Positions 1 to 7,283 of a DNA stretch of 37,045 nucleotides are shown one piece after another. The position numbers and the translations under genes were made by a program. The notes beneath the pieces are model-generated. The model did not search any database. It was not told the DNA's origin and worked only from the letters and a program-made list of their open reading frames with translations. Every line of letters begins with the position of its first letter. Within the stretch, counting starts at the first letter, position 1. Source of the stretch: Oscillatoria sp. (GTDB taxonomy: Bacteria > Cyanobacteriota > Cyanobacteriia > Cyanobacteriales > Laspinemataceae); contig JAABSJ010000031.1 of assembly GCA_011390515.1 (NCBI GenBank), forward strand, positions 1-37,045, read 5' to 3'.

Positions 1-30
1 GAAGAGAACGACTGAAGTCGTTACTACGAA
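1..30. repeat. Copy of the ACGACTGAAGTCGT hairpin repeat
   Basis: The window opens inside a copy of the repeat also found at 15721-15825, 27661-27690, 27752-27774 and 36511-36830. Its core is a 7-bp inverted repeat around a GA centre (AACGACT-GA-AGTCGTT) followed by ACTACGAAC. It ends a few bases before the stop codon of the neighbouring minus-strand gene. The element may extend beyond the window edge. Confidence 0.8.
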
Positions 31-34
31 CTTT

Positions 35-328
35 TCACCCATCCTCACTCGATCGCCGCAGTGCTTGCCGGAATCCCAACACGATTAAAATGTTAGAGAG
101 GGTCAAAAATACTTCTGCTCCTCCATGTAAAACATCCACATTTGCTAAGGACTGGTGATAGACTTTGAGGGCGTAAATCCCCACGGGAATGGTCACGGCA
201 ACAAATACTAAAGTGCCGTAAAACCCAATTAATGCTAACCGGGGCATTTTCCCCGAACGAGTGATAAACCATAAAAATCCCAGATAGGGAAATAGGGAAA
301 CCGCAAACAAAGTATCTTTAGAAATCAT
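35..328 (-). CDS. DUF3593 family small membrane protein
   Basis: A 97-residue protein that is almost entirely hydrophobic, with about three predicted membrane segments (roughly residues 5-22, 31-52 and 70-87) and a charged C-terminal tail rich in R and S. The sequence matches my memory of DUF3593, an uncharacterised family of cyanobacteria and plastid-bearing eukaryotes; no biochemical function is known to me. It lies 78 bp downstream of the DUF2499 gene on the same strand, so the two are probably co-transcribed. The stop (TGA) comes just after a dispersed hairpin repeat at the window edge. The ATG at 328 is the natural start. The family call is by recognition, not a search. Confidence 0.7.
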   Translation of the reverse strand: MISKDTLFAVSLFPYLGFLWFITRSGKMPRLALIGFYGTLVFVAVTIPVGIYALKVYHQSLANVDVLHGGAEVFLTLSNILIVLGFRQALRRSSEDG

Positions 329-406
329 CGGTTTATCTTAAAAAGTTGTTGATTTTATCTGCAAAAATTCGGGAGTGAGTTAATGAATTTGCCCAAATTT
401 ATCCGG

Positions 407-769
407 TTATTTTTGAGGACCGATCGCCGGTTCTTGACCCTCCTCCATTAATGTAGAATCCTGAGATTTGTCCTGAAGTTTTGCCGATCGCCAAATCCAC
501 CAAGCGGCTAGACAGAGGGTACAGTTTCCCACTACCGTCATCGTCGCTTGTAGGGTTACCAACCAGTCTAAGGAGGTGGGATTATCAAAATAGTGCCAGG
601 TACAAGCACACATCGCCCCTACCAATGCCGGAAGCATGGCAAAGGATAATCCTCGCCAATAGCGATCGCCCGTCAAGTCGCCATAGCGCCAAATCAGCCA
701 AATGGCGGCGATCCACTCAATGACGCTGGAAACGTGAATCATCCAGGTGGGAATAGAGAGGGCGTGCAT
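407..769 (-). CDS. Ycf49-like protein (DUF2499)
   Basis: A 120-residue membrane protein. Residues 1-100 carry a hydrophobic region with about three membrane segments and the conserved-looking start MHALSIPTWMIHVSSVIEW; the last 20 residues are hydrophilic and probably poorly conserved. This N-terminal pattern (HxxSxxEW, then a CTWHYFDN stretch near residue 56) is what I associate with DUF2499, called Ycf49-like because some algal plastid genomes encode it. Function is unknown; a thylakoid or plasma membrane location is inferred from hydrophobicity. It is followed by the DUF3593 gene and divergent from csaB across 171 bp, so the two directions may share a regulatory interval. Confidence 0.75.
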   Translation of the reverse strand: MHALSIPTWMIHVSSVIEWIAAIWLIWRYGDLTGDRYWRGLSFAMLPALVGAMCACTWHYFDNPTSLDWLVTLQATMTVVGNCTLCLAAWWIWRSAKLQDKSQDSTLMEEGQEPAIGPQK

Positions 770-857
770 GAATTTAATCAGTAAAAAATAGACAACACCA
801 TAGGCATTAGCCCTTGTTGTATTTTATTTTAACCCGATTGGGCCGGACTCTAACCTC

Positions 858-887
858 TTGACAAGGGGGATGGGTTAATCCTGTTAT
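858..887 (+). promoter_or_regulatory. Candidate sigma70-type promoter for csaB
   Basis: A perfect -35 hexamer TTGACA lies at 858-863, with a weak -10 candidate TGTTAT at 882-887 (18-bp spacing). It sits in the divergent interval 770-940, about 55 bp before the GTG start at 941. The -10 match is poor, so this is a suggestion only. Confidence 0.3.
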
Positions 888-940
888 TGAGGTAAGCGCA
901 GAAAATTTAATCCATTGGCGAGTTTGACAGGAGGAAGATT

Positions 941-2005
941 GTGGGGCCAATTCGGGCAGTCTGTTGTGGATATTATGGAAAAGGGAATGCCGGGGATGAG
1001 GCTCTGTTAGCCTCGTTATTGCAGATGCTGCCTGAAGGGGTCACCCCACTGGTGCTCTCGGGTAATCCCCCCCAGACTCGCGATCGCTACCAAGTCTCTG
1101 CCTACAATCGGATGTCTGCCTTTTCCGTCTGGCAACTGCTGCGGCAGGCGGATGTGTTTATTTGGGGGGGAGGCAGCTTGATCCAAGATGTCACCAGCGC
1201 CGTTAGCCCCTTATATTATGCCGGGTTGATGGGATTGGCGCAGGGACTGGGATTAAAAACGATCGCCTGGGGACAAGGAGTAGGTCCTTTACAGCGCCCC
1301 TTCACCCGCCAGATTGCGAAACAGACTTTTTCTAAATGCACCCAGGTGAGTGTGCGCGATCGCGGTTCTGCTGCTTTACTCGCCGACTGGCAGATTCCCT
1401 TTACAATGGCACCGGATCCGGTTTGGGCGTTGGAGGGGAAACCTGTTCCCGGGTTGTGGGATTTACCCGCCCCTCGGGTGGCGGTAAACTTGCGATCGCA
1501 TCCCCTGTTAACTCCCGCCCGATTAGACACCCTCACCCGTGCCTTAATTTCCTTTCAAAAAGCCACCAATACTTGTCTGTTATTAGTCCCCTTTCAAGCC
1601 TCTCAAGATTTGGCGATCGCTCAATCCATTCAAGCCCAACTTCCCGGTCCCAATCATCTATTTATGCTCGAAGACCCCCGGGAACTCAAAGGACTTTTTC
1701 GCGGGGTTGAAATGACCATTGGAATGCGATTTCATAGTTTAATTATGGCCGCTGCGTCAGGATGTCGCTGTTTCGCCCTTAGTTATGATCCGAAAGTCAC
1801 TCAACTCATGGCTGAGTTAGAACTCCCGGGTTGGGAATTAGCCGACATCCCCGAAGACCCCAATCTAATTAGTAAACTTTGGATAGAACAGTATGCCAAT
1901 GGTGACCCGCTTTCTGATATTTCCATTCAAGCCATTGTCGATCGCGCCTTGATTCATGAAGAACTTTTGCATAATTTCTTTGCCAACTTTTTCAGCAGTC
2001 TCTAG
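941..2005 (+). CDS. csaB: Polysaccharide pyruvyl transferase CsaB
   Basis: A 354-residue enzyme of the polysaccharide pyruvyl transferase family, CsaB type, which transfers pyruvate ketal from phosphoenolpyruvate to a cell-wall polysaccharide. The diagnostic N-terminus GYYGKGNAGDEALLASLL is at residues 10-27, the glycine-rich IWGGGSLIQD at about 74-83, and the C-terminal GMRFHSLIMAAASG near 262. Length is typical. The GTG start is well supported: AGGAGG at 929-934 is six bases upstream. In bacteria with S-layers this modification anchors SLH-domain proteins; most cyanobacteria carry csaB, so a role in outer-layer attachment is likely but inferred. It stands alone, separated from trmB by a perfect palindromic repeat. 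Confidence 0.9.
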   Translation: MGPIRAVCCGYYGKGNAGDEALLASLLQMLPEGVTPLVLSGNPPQTRDRYQVSAYNRMSAFSVWQLLRQADVFIWGGGSLIQDVTSAVSPLYYAGLMGLAQGLGLKTIAWGQGVGPLQRPFTRQIAKQTFSKCTQVSVRDRGSAALLADWQIPFTMAPDPVWALEGKPVPGLWDLPAPRVAVNLRSHPLLTPARLDTLTRALISFQKATNTCLLLVPFQASQDLAIAQSIQAQLPGPNHLFMLEDPRELKGLFRGVEMTIGMRFHSLIMAAASGCRCFALSYDPKVTQLMAELELPGWELADIPEDPNLISKLWIEQYANGDPLSDISIQAIVDRALIHEELLHNFFANFFSSL

Positions 2006-2032
2006 GAAATTTGTAGCGGATGAGTAGAAATT

Positions 2033-2081
2033 GTAGGGTGGGCACTGCCCACCTACTTACGGTGGGCAGTGCCCACCCTAC
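2033..2081. repeat. Perfect 21-bp palindromic repeat (REP-like)
   Basis: Arms 2033-2053 and 2061-2081 are exact reverse complements around a 7-base loop (TACTTAC). The arm core is GTAGGGTGGGCACTGCCCAC, itself containing a nested GGGCACTGCCC-type palindrome. A sister copy lies at 7073-7127. It sits between csaB and trmB and could act as a transcript end or stabilising hairpin, but there is no clear T-run. Confidence 0.9.
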
Positions 2082-2199
2082 TATCCCAGATTTTTGACTA
2101 ACCTCCCCTATCCTGAGCGGATTGCGCCCCTTGGCAAACTGAAGCAAAATGCGATAAAATTACAGTCCCCATTGCCTAATTTTCTAGGAGGTCTTGAGA

Positions 2200-2850
2200 T
2201 TGGTTCGAGTACGAGTCCGACAGCACGTTAATCCCCTCAGTTATGCCTATCAAACCCCGATTGTCCCCCCAACGTGGTCACAAATCTATACCCATCCAGG
2301 CCAACCTTTGCATTTAGATATTGGCTGTGCTTGGGGGCGGTTTTTATTACAAATGGCGGCAATGGAACCGGATTGGAATTTTCTGGGAGTCGAAATCCGT
2401 GAGCCTTTAGTAGAAACGGCACTGGCGGAACGGGATGAACAGCAATTAAGCAATTTACACTATATTTTTTGTAATATCAATCATGCCTTTGCTCCCTTGA
2501 TTGAGAGCTTACCTCCGGGGATTTTGCATCGGGTTTCGATTCAATTTCCCGACCCTTGGTTTAAAAAGCGCCATCAAAAACGGCGAGTGGTTCAACCGGA
2601 ATTAGTGGAAAATGTGGCCAAGTATCTGGTGCCGGGAGGGATGGTTTTTCTGCAATCGGATGTTCATGAGGTGGCGGTAGAAATGCGCGATCGCTTTGCA
2701 GAACATCCGGACTTTGAACAGCAAGGGGAAGGGGAGTGGTTACCGGAAAATCCGCTGCCGGTGGCGACGGAACGAGAACAATCCACCTTAGATAAAGATG
2801 AGCCGGTTTACCGGGTTGTCTTTCTTAAAAAAGGGGAAATTACCGGATAA
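2200..2850 (+). CDS. trmB: tRNA (guanine-N7-)-methyltransferase TrmB
   Basis: Class I SAM-dependent methyltransferase forming m7G at position 46 of tRNAs. Visible motifs are the SAM-binding HLDIGCAWGRFLLQMA, then LGVEIREPL, and the family signature FPDPWFKKRHQKRRVVQP for catalysis and tRNA binding. About 217 residues, normal for the family. Two in-frame TTG starts exist, at 2194 and 2200. I choose 2200 because AGGAGG at 2186-2191 is then eight bases upstream instead of two, and the product begins MVRVRVRQHVNPLS, which looks like the family N-terminus. No upstream ATG fits. It is probably independently transcribed, with repeat DNA before it and the purine permease 84 bp after it. Confidence 0.93.
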   Translation: MVRVRVRQHVNPLSYAYQTPIVPPTWSQIYTHPGQPLHLDIGCAWGRFLLQMAAMEPDWNFLGVEIREPLVETALAERDEQQLSNLHYIFCNINHAFAPLIESLPPGILHRVSIQFPDPWFKKRHQKRRVVQPELVENVAKYLVPGGMVFLQSDVHEVAVEMRDRFAEHPDFEQQGEGEWLPENPLPVATEREQSTLDKDEPVYRVVFLKKGEITG

Positions 2851-2934
2851 AAAAGTATGGGGAGTTGCAGTATCGGCTCAGGCGGTCCTTTAAACTGGAG
2901 GCTGATTTTCTTTTTTTGAAGGAGACTAGAAAAG

Positions 2935-4356
2935 ATGAATCCAGACGATCGCCCTAATCCGATTCCCCCTAACCAAAATTATAATTTCCAACTCGCGATT
3001 GCCCGATTTTTCAAATTTCGGGAAAATCACACGAACTTTCGCACGGAAATCATTGCTGGAGTGACTACGTTTATGACGATGGCTTATATTTTAGCCGTGA
3101 ATCCAGCAATTTTATCCAATGCGATATTTTTAGAGAGTTCCGGGGATTTATTTGGGGAGTTAGTCATTGCCACCGCACTCTCGTCAGCAGTCGCCACTTT
3201 AGTGATGGCAGTGACATCTAACTATCCCTTTGCTCTTGCGCCAGGGATGGGATTAAATGCCTTTTTTGCCTTTTCTGTTGTGATTGGTTTAGGGATTGAG
3301 TGGCGGGTTGCCCTAGGGGCTATTTTTATCGAAGGGATTTTGTTTATTCTGCTCACCCTTTCCAAGGTGCGGAACGAAATTATTAAAGCGATTCCGGAAT
3401 GCCTGAAACACGCGACTGCTGCTGGGATTGGCTTCTTTTTAGCTTATATTGCCCTGTCTGGAGATCCGGCAACGGGAGGGGCGGGAATTATTGTGGCGAA
3501 CCCGGTGACGATTACGGGGTTGGGAAATTTGCGGGAACCGGCAACCTTAGTGGCGATCGCCGGAATTGTGATTACCAGTGCAGCGGTGGCGAGGCGGATT
3601 ACTGGGGCGCTGTTGTGGGGGATTCTGGGGACTGCACTCCTGGGTTGGATTTTGGGCATTGCACCGCCTCCCCAGGGAATTGCGGCGTTTCCCGCGTTTC
3701 CCACAGATTTGTTCGGACAGGCGTTTAGGGGTTTGGCAGGGATTGGTAGTAGCAATTTCTGGGATTTGATTGCGGTTACTTTTGTTTTTTTGTTTGTGGA
3801 TTTGTTTGATACAATTGGGACTTTGGCAGGGGTGGGTGTCCAGGCGGGATACATTCGGGAAAATGGAGAACTGCCTCGGGCGACGGAAGCGTTGATGGCG
3901 GATGCGATCGGGACGACGGCAGGGGCGATTTTGGGAACTTCTACGGTGACAACTTATATTGAGTCTGCGGCAGGAGTGGCGGAAGGGGGTCGCACTGGGT
4001 TTACCGGGGTGACTGCGGCGTTGTTATTTGTGTTATCTATCTTTTTTATTCCTTTGTTCCAAGCTGTCCCTGGGTTTGCCACGGCACCGGCTTTAGTGAT
4101 TGTGGGGGTGTTGATGGCGGGAAATGTGAGGCGAATTCGCTGGGATGATCCGGCAGAGTCGATTCCTTCATTTTTAACGATTTTGGTGATGCCGTTGAGC
4201 TTTTCGATCGCGGAAGGGTTAGCGGTGGGGGCGATCGCTTATCCGCTGATCAAGACGTTTCAAGGAAAAGCGCGAGAAACTGCTCTCACCCAATGGATTC
4301 TAGCGGGAATTTTTGTCTTGCGCTTTGTTTACATGGCAGTGACTCCTTCTCTGTAG
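2935..4356 (+). CDS. NCS2 family purine permease (AzgA-like)
   Basis: A 473-residue integral membrane transporter with about 12-14 hydrophobic segments. The features are those of the AzgA branch of nucleobase-cation symporters: TEIIAGVTTFMTMAYILAVNP near residue 37, NYPFALAPGMGLNAFFAF near 96, a conserved LFVDLFDTIGTLAGV stretch near 287, and TVTTYIESAAGVAEGGRTG near 337. AzgA relatives take up adenine, guanine or hypoxanthine; the exact substrate cannot be read from sequence. Start at ATG 2935 is backed by AAGGAG at 2919-2924. The N-terminal 20 residues are hydrophilic and proline-rich. No purine-riboswitch-like leader is visible in the 84 bp upstream. Confidence 0.92.
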   Translation: MNPDDRPNPIPPNQNYNFQLAIARFFKFRENHTNFRTEIIAGVTTFMTMAYILAVNPAILSNAIFLESSGDLFGELVIATALSSAVATLVMAVTSNYPFALAPGMGLNAFFAFSVVIGLGIEWRVALGAIFIEGILFILLTLSKVRNEIIKAIPECLKHATAAGIGFFLAYIALSGDPATGGAGIIVANPVTITGLGNLREPATLVAIAGIVITSAAVARRITGALLWGILGTALLGWILGIAPPPQGIAAFPAFPTDLFGQAFRGLAGIGSSNFWDLIAVTFVFLFVDLFDTIGTLAGVGVQAGYIRENGELPRATEALMADAIGTTAGAILGTSTVTTYIESAAGVAEGGRTGFTGVTAALLFVLSIFFIPLFQAVPGFATAPALVIVGVLMAGNVRRIRWDDPAESIPSFLTILVMPLSFSIAEGLAVGAIAYPLIKTFQGKARETALTQWILAGIFVLRFVYMAVTPSL

Positions 4357-4776
4357 TAGTAAAAATGCCCTTTTTGGGGAAGGGCCGGGTATATTGGGGG
4401 ATTCGGGATTAGTAAAGAAGGGTGAGCGCCTCACTCACCCTGAGTACCCCCCCATAACTTTGTGCTGATGTTCTAATCAAGAGCAAAATCTTTCTGAAAA
4501 TACCTAAAGATACCTCATCGGATAGATGCAATAGAGGCGGGAATTATTAATATTCCCTGGGCTGAATCCAGTCTAATCAGCGATCGCCAGGGAAGATAGT
4601 TAAATGTTTACATGATCTGAGTAAATTGACTCACAACAAGGGGGTGATTTTGTTAAAGATACAATCTGAAATCGTTCAAAAGTTCAAGAATTAGATCTCC
4701 CCGGAGGTAGAGGGATTGTTGGAAGAATTCTACTTATAATAGAAGCGTAAACACGAATGCAGGATACATTTTTATC
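4357..4776. other. Intergenic region with two short hairpins and a promoter candidate
   Basis: This 420-bp gap holds no convincing gene. After the permease stop there is a GCCCTT/AAGGGC inverted repeat near 4366-4386 and a GGGTGAG/CTCACCC hairpin (4430-4436 / 4444-4450). Neither has a T-run, but they may end the permease transcript. The last 100 bases carry a TATAAT box at 4735-4740 ahead of the PRC-barrel gene. Confidence 0.5.
4735..4740 (+). promoter_or_regulatory. Candidate -10 box for the PRC-barrel/DUF2382 gene
   Basis: An exact TATAAT lies 36 bases before the ATG at 4777. No good -35 is found at 16-18 bp spacing, which fits either a group 2 sigma factor or an activator-dependent promoter. 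The implied leader is about 30 bases. Confidence 0.4.
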
Positions 4777-5652
4777 ATGGCTTTAGTGAAAATTCACGAT
4801 TTTTATCCCAACTATCAAGACGAAATTTTTGGCGGCACCGATATTAAAGGAATGGATATCTATGCGGGTACAACCGATGAGAAAATTGGGACCGTTTACG
4901 ATATTCTGTTAGATGATACGGGCCGTTTCCGTTATCTCGTGGTTGATACAGGGTTCTGGATATTCGGTAAAAAAGTGTTGCTTCCCATCGGATCGGCTCG
5001 GATTGATTACGATGCTGGACGGATTTATGCGATCGGCTTAGTGGACAAAAATCAAGCCGAACAGTTGCCCGAATATGACGAACTGCAACCCATCGATTAC
5101 GAGTATGAAGAGCGTGTGCGCGATGTCTACCGCCAGCGCACTGCGGCAACCGGCGCAGCAGCGACCCCGGCACCATCCACGGCTGCTACCCACACTCCCG
5201 ATACCTACGACTACGATCAAGAGCCTGCTCTTTACGATCGCAACGATACCGATCACCGCAATCTCAAACTGTACGAAGAACGTTTGATTGCCAACAAGGA
5301 CCGTTACAAAGCCGGGGAAGTTGCCGTCGGTAAGCGGGTAGAAAGCGAAGTTTCTCGCGCTGCGGTTCCTGTCGAGAAGGAGCGGGTTGTCATTGAGCGC
5401 ACCAGTGCTGGCATGAGCGATGCCCAAGCGGTGGCTCCCGGAACTGCAAATTTCCAAGAAGGCGAAGTGGCACGAGCGGAAGTGTACGAAGAAACCGCTG
5501 ACATCCATAAAGAAGCCTTTGTCCGGGAAAATGTCGCAATCCATAAGGAAGTCGAACGCGACATGGTAGAAGGCCAAGAAACCCTTCGTCGCGAAGAATT
5601 GGAAGTGGATACCGAAGGGAAACCTGTGGTGGAACGACACCCCCGCAAGTAA
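4777..5652 (+). CDS. PRC-barrel plus DUF2382 stress-type protein (AvaK/YsnF-like)
   Basis: A 291-residue soluble protein with no signal peptide. Residues about 20-100 form a PRC-barrel domain (GMDIYAGTTDEKIGTVYDIL, then YLVVDTGFWIFGKKVLLPIG). Residues 120-150 are a low-complexity Ala/Thr/Pro linker followed by a Tyr/Asp-rich stretch. Residues about 164-278 match DUF2382, an alternating charged amphipathic repeat (LYEERLIANKDRYKAGEVAVGKR, then VPVEKERVVIER, and ENVAIHKEVERDMVEGQETL). This architecture is known in cyanobacterial AvaK-type akinete or stress markers and relates to Bacillus YsnF; biochemical function is unknown. A second gene of the same design follows at 6027. The Shine-Dalgarno is weak. 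Confidence 0.88.
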   Translation: MALVKIHDFYPNYQDEIFGGTDIKGMDIYAGTTDEKIGTVYDILLDDTGRFRYLVVDTGFWIFGKKVLLPIGSARIDYDAGRIYAIGLVDKNQAEQLPEYDELQPIDYEYEERVRDVYRQRTAATGAAATPAPSTAATHTPDTYDYDQEPALYDRNDTDHRNLKLYEERLIANKDRYKAGEVAVGKRVESEVSRAAVPVEKERVVIERTSAGMSDAQAVAPGTANFQEGEVARAEVYEETADIHKEAFVRENVAIHKEVERDMVEGQETLRREELEVDTEGKPVVERHPRK

Positions 5653-5766
5653 TATAGCAATCCTAAATGATTTGTGCCCTCACCCCTAGCCCCTCGGATG
5701 TTCTGGGCCGCCGACGAGAAAGGGGCCGCCGAGGGTCTTCCACAACGGCACGCAAGGACTGCTATA
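5653..5766. mobile_element. Small MITE-like element with TATAGCAATCC termini
   Basis: The left end TATAGCAATCC (5653-5663) is inverted at the right end (5756-5766, one mismatch). Inside are CCCTCACCCCTAGCCCCTC and GAGGGTCTTCCACAAC. A sister element of about 110 bp lies at 23765-23874 with the same right-hand motif and inner segments. It begins immediately after the stop codon of the PRC-barrel gene. The centre of this copy differs (GGGCCGCCGACGAG region), as though rearranged. No coding capacity. Confidence 0.55.
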
Positions 5767-5813
5767 GCTTCTGGCTTGTGGATCTCACAACAAACGGGCG
5801 CGGGTAAAATCTC

Positions 5814-5845
5814 GGCCCGACCCCCTAAAACGGGGGAATCGGGCC
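5814..5845. repeat. GC-rich hairpin upstream of second PRC-barrel gene
   Basis: Arms GGCCCGACCCCC (5814-5825) and GGGGG-AA-TCGGGCC (5832-5845) pair with a small bulge around a loop of about six bases. Together with the next hairpin at 5912-5957 it makes the 260 bases before the gene at 6027 strongly structured. Whether it is transcribed is not visible. Confidence 0.55.
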
Positions 5846-5911
5846 GCCAACTTATCCGAACAGGTGCTGGGTGGAATGAAACGGAAGCCCATCACCAGGA
5901 TGCCTCATCTA

Positions 5912-5957
5912 ACCTGAGTCAAAAGCCGAGTATAACAACAAGGCTTTTGGCTCAGGT
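5912..5957. terminator. Long stem, possible terminator or structured leader
   Basis: Arms 5912-5927 and 5942-5957 are complementary at 15 of 16 positions (ACCTGAGTCAAAAGCC against GGCTTTTGGCTCAGGT) around a 14-base loop. The stem is strong, but no T-run follows. It may be a factor-dependent terminator for the upstream gene or a leader structure of the gene at 6027, 70 bases later. Confidence 0.45.
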
Positions 5958-6026
5958 AGAATGACTAAAAATGGTTTTAAAATTTCGTCAAAATTTTTCA
6001 AATAACACTAAAGGAACAGTCAAGTT

Positions 6027-6965
6027 ATGAATGATCAAGTAAGGGGGAGAGGGGATAACCTGGGGTATGCTCAGACTGAGGGCGAACTTCCAACTCGATT
6101 AGATAACCTCAAGAGTCAACTGATTGATTTTACAGTCCGCGATTCCGAAGGGCAACCCCTGGGTCGAGTCACGGATTTAACCGTAGAACCGGAGAACCAA
6201 CTCAACTTGATTGTATCTCTGGTAGACGATCGCCCCGGGCGGTTGGTGAAAGTGAGTAGCAATTTGATTGAAAAAATAGAATATGCCACGAATACCGTTT
6301 TTGTCTCCCTGACGAAACAACACTTTGCCGCCCTCCCGGAATATCAAACCCCGGTCTACAATAATAATGGCGAGATTGACCCATCGGAATTACCGGGAGA
6401 GTGGGTAGACTCGGTTCCCTCCCCTGGGAGTCAAGAGGCGATCGCCATTGAAGAGCGATCGCATCAAATCGACTCCCAGAGTTCCTTATCAGACTTTAAG
6501 CAGATCCGCAAAGAAGTCATTGTCAGTAACATTCCCTTACGGGAAGAACGATTAGTGGTGAATCGCCACAAGCGCAAAGTCGGTGAAGTGGTTGTCCGCA
6601 AAGAAATTGAAACCCGAATTATCGAAGTCCCCATCCGTCGGGAAAAATTAATTGTTGAGCAAGTCAGTCCCGAGTATAAAAAACTCGCGGAAATTATTTT
6701 AGGCGAGGGAGACGGTTATCGCCCTGCGTCCGATGCAGGGTCAGAAATCATGCCTACCGCCTCAGCTATCTCACCAGGGGAAGGAACAAACCAAGTCAGC
6801 GGAGAATTTCAGTCCCCGGAAATTGCGGCCCGAATTTTAGAAGAAATTGGCAAGCGGCAACCGAACGGTTGTGCAAAAGTGCGGATTGAACTGGTAGTGG
6901 AAGAGGAACGGTTTCGCAATACCTATCAGTCTTGGTTCGATCGCTATTCGACGCCGCAATCCTGA
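6027..6965 (+). CDS. Second PRC-barrel plus DUF2382 protein
   Basis: A 312-residue soluble protein. Residues about 28-108 are a PRC-barrel (LIDFTVRDSEGQPLGRVTDL; later NTVFVSLTKQHFAALPEY). Residues about 158-212 match the repeat style of DUF2382 (RKEVIVSNIPLREERLVVNR, then VGEVVVRKEIETRIIEVPIR). A 100-residue tail ends in a predicted helix/strand segment (FQSPEIAARILEEIGKRQ; CAKVRIELVVEEERFRNTYQ) that I do not recognise. Same family as the gene at 4777 but too divergent to be a recent duplicate: the DUF2382 part is shorter and the tail is unique. AAGGAA at 6011-6016 supports the ATG. Transcription probably ends at the strong terminator at 7227-7260. Confidence 0.85.
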   Translation: MNDQVRGRGDNLGYAQTEGELPTRLDNLKSQLIDFTVRDSEGQPLGRVTDLTVEPENQLNLIVSLVDDRPGRLVKVSSNLIEKIEYATNTVFVSLTKQHFAALPEYQTPVYNNNGEIDPSELPGEWVDSVPSPGSQEAIAIEERSHQIDSQSSLSDFKQIRKEVIVSNIPLREERLVVNRHKRKVGEVVVRKEIETRIIEVPIRREKLIVEQVSPEYKKLAEIILGEGDGYRPASDAGSEIMPTASAISPGEGTNQVSGEFQSPEIAARILEEIGKRQPNGCAKVRIELVVEEERFRNTYQSWFDRYSTPQS

Positions 6966-7072
6966 ATTCCGGAGTGAGTGATCCAGATCGGGGAACTCCA
7001 AAAAATAAAATCTGCGAGCACAGATCCCCCTTTCCCCCCTGATACTAAATCCGGTTGATCAAAGCATTAAAA

Positions 7073-7127
7073 ATTGTAGGGTGGGCAATGCCCACCTCGA
7101 TTCGGTGGGCATTGCCCACCCTACAAT
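7073..7127. repeat. Perfect 24-bp palindromic repeat (REP-like)
   Basis: Arms 7073-7096 and 7104-7127 are exact reverse complements around TCGATTC. Core GTAGGGTGGGCAATGCCCAC. It is a sister of the element at 2033-2081, differing in the central base pair (GGGCAATGCCC versus GGGCACTGCCC), with the change mirrored in both arms. Confidence 0.9.
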
Positions 7128-7226
7128 TGCTCAACTCATGAGGTACAATTCAAAGCCCCTCTCCCATCTTGGGAGAGGGGTTTGGGGTGAGGGTTCTACC
7201 TTATAGAGATGAGAACCGCTATAAAG

Positions 7227-7260
7227 AACGGGCGGGGGTTTGAACCTCCGCCCGTTTTTT
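7227..7260 (+). terminator. Rho-independent terminator
   Basis: AACGGGCGG (7227-7235) pairs with CCGCCCGTT (7248-7256), and T residues run 7255-7260. This is the clearest intrinsic terminator on the plus strand. It ends transcription from the PRC-barrel gene and lies 24 bp from the convergent regulator's stop codon. Confidence 0.85.
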
Positions 7261-7283
7261 GTGGCTGGAATTGGGGAGTGAGA

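Larger units (their letters stand above)
6966..7283. other. Convergent intergenic region filled with palindromes
   Basis: This 318-bp gap between the second PRC-barrel gene and the oppositely oriented response regulator contains a perfect 24-bp palindrome (7073-7127), a CCCCTCTCCC/GGGAGAGGGG hairpin near 7155-7182, and a terminator (7227-7260). No gene is credible here. Confidence 0.8.

Noticed and set aside
5038..5640. 200-codon frame antisense to the first PRC-barrel gene
   Set aside because: It lies wholly inside a clear domain-bearing gene; its Phe/His-rich composition is the mirror of the Glu/Lys/Val-rich sense strand.
5674..5964. 96-codon plus-strand frame between the two PRC-barrel genes
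   Set aside because: It overlaps a MITE-like element and two hairpins, has no Shine-Dalgarno, and its translation looks like no family. A resemblance to a decayed IS605-type C-terminus was considered but is too weak.
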